Translations under genes and position numbers: made by a program
Source of the DNA: Saprospiraceae bacterium
Lineage (GTDB): Bacteria; Bacteroidota; Bacteroidia; Chitinophagales; Saprospiraceae
Reading direction: 5' to 3'
NCBI GenBank assembly: GCA_029262995.1
Contig: JAJCYH010000022.1
Location: forward strand, 116,058-180,057
Length of the DNA: 64,000 nucleotides
Notes under the pieces: model-generated
The model's input: only the letters and a program-made list of their open reading frames with translations
What the model was told of the DNA's origin: nothing
Database searches by the model: none
In this document: positions 63,586 through 64,000 of the stretch, one piece after another
How the letters are laid out: every line of letters begins with the position of its first letter
Position numbering within the stretch: the stretch's first letter is position 1

Positions 63586-64000
63586 ATGAACATGCTCAAT
63601 AGATCATTGACCTCTCTGATAGTTCTATTTTTTAGCGTCTGGTCATTAGAATCTTTCTCACAAAGTCTTACCTGTAATGATCATGTTAACGTAACTGTTA
63701 ACACGCAATGTGCAATTGATATTACAGTTGATGCTTTCATTGAAGGTGACACAGATATAGACGAAGATATCGAAGACGAACTTTACACCTATGTTATCTC
63801 AGGACCAACAGGTCCAGTTTTATCAGGAGGAGTAAACGGACCCACAGGAGGTGTTACTAATTTATCAGGAGTTATTAACTCCACACTAACATTTCAAGTG
63901 TTTTATGGAGCTTCCCAAAATGTATGTTGGGGAACCATAAGAATTGAAGACAAAAACGATCCCGTTATTGATTGCGAAATATGTCCACCGATTAACGGGA
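63586..64000 (+). CDS. N-terminal part of a large secreted protein, cut by the window edge
   Basis: 138 codons are open from the ATG at 63586 to the end. A signal peptide (about 1-27, LIVLFFSVWSLESFSQ) is followed by SLTCNDHVNVTVNTQCAIDI, an acidic loop with GDTDIDEDIEDE and a C-terminal visible part WGTIRIEDKNDPVIDCEICP. The repeated CND...VNVTVN...C pattern is typical of very large repetitive secreted proteins in Saprospiria, often ending with T9SS domains; the rest is outside the window. Confidence 0.75.
   Translation, partial: MNMLNRSLTSLIVLFFSVWSLESFSQSLTCNDHVNVTVNTQCAIDITVDAFIEGDTDIDEDIEDELYTYVISGPTGPVLSGGVNGPTGGVTNLSGVINSTLTFQVFYGASQNVCWGTIRIEDKNDPVIDCEICPPING

Overview
The window is an AT-rich chromosomal segment of a Bacteroidota bacterium, most likely of the Saprospiria lineage (inference). 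The support is: type IX secretion (T9SS) C-terminal sorting domains on several large exported proteins; PCDDGD...CxCVG spacer modules in a surface protein, a style I associate with Saprospiraceae; a bamD-rpoZ-coaBC-DUF4835 gene order known from Bacteroidota; a carboxypeptidase-regulatory-domain TonB receptor; and TTG-N17-20-TAnnTTTG promoters. I see no rRNA, tRNA, CRISPR array or intact insertion sequence.

Layout. 1-3.3 kb: envelope and glycosyl-transfer genes, including a partial membrane protein at the left edge and an apparently chimeric glycosyltransferase. 3.4-8.2 kb: an acyl-CoA dehydrogenase, a truncated SRPBCC gene, a T9SS protein and a collagen-repeat surface protein, then a decayed second copy of the dehydrogenase 3' end. 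8.2-10.3 kb: small membrane proteins and a lipoprotein metallopeptidase. 10.4-16.1 kb: a three-gene operon, DUF1800, then DUF1501 (Tat signal), then a PA14/discoidin T9SS protein. 16.3-23.3 kb: TetR, flavoprotein, DinB-like, START, glycosyltransferase, SLC13 transporter and outer-membrane porin genes.

23.4-26.9 kb is a small accessory island: a wrecked HMA-MauE heavy-metal gene, then a TetR gene with two matching operators, a carboxymuconolactone-decarboxylase-like protein, a DoxX-like protein and a lipoprotein. 27.2-31 kb: a T9SS protein with seven 43-residue MopE-type metal-binding repeats, a YdeI/DUF1801 protein and an outer-membrane barrel. 31-34 kb: a divergent two-component pair (LuxR-type regulator and HisKA_3 kinase) whose 490-bp intergenic region holds a direct repeat and a terminator-ended, possibly non-coding transcript. 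34-37.8 kb: a PLP desulfhydrase-like enzyme, an M28 peptidase and an FMN reductase.

37.8-41.8 kb: a divergent TonB receptor and a pair formed by an uncharacterised polytopic membrane protein and a THEP1-like NTPase, which looks like an undescribed uptake module. 41.8-45.7 kb: the housekeeping operon bamD-rpoZ-coaBC-DUF4835-purN, with a clear promoter. 45.7-48.5 kb: a gene-poor stretch, then an AraC, cupin and lipoprotein group that may be acquired. 48.7-54.4 kb: GH3-like enzyme, SH3 protein, DtxR/MntR-type regulator, membrane pyrophosphatase and a small membrane protein. 54.4-63 kb: a PNGase F-like T9SS protein, a HerA-like ATPase and a PBP1A. The right edge cuts a new exported protein.
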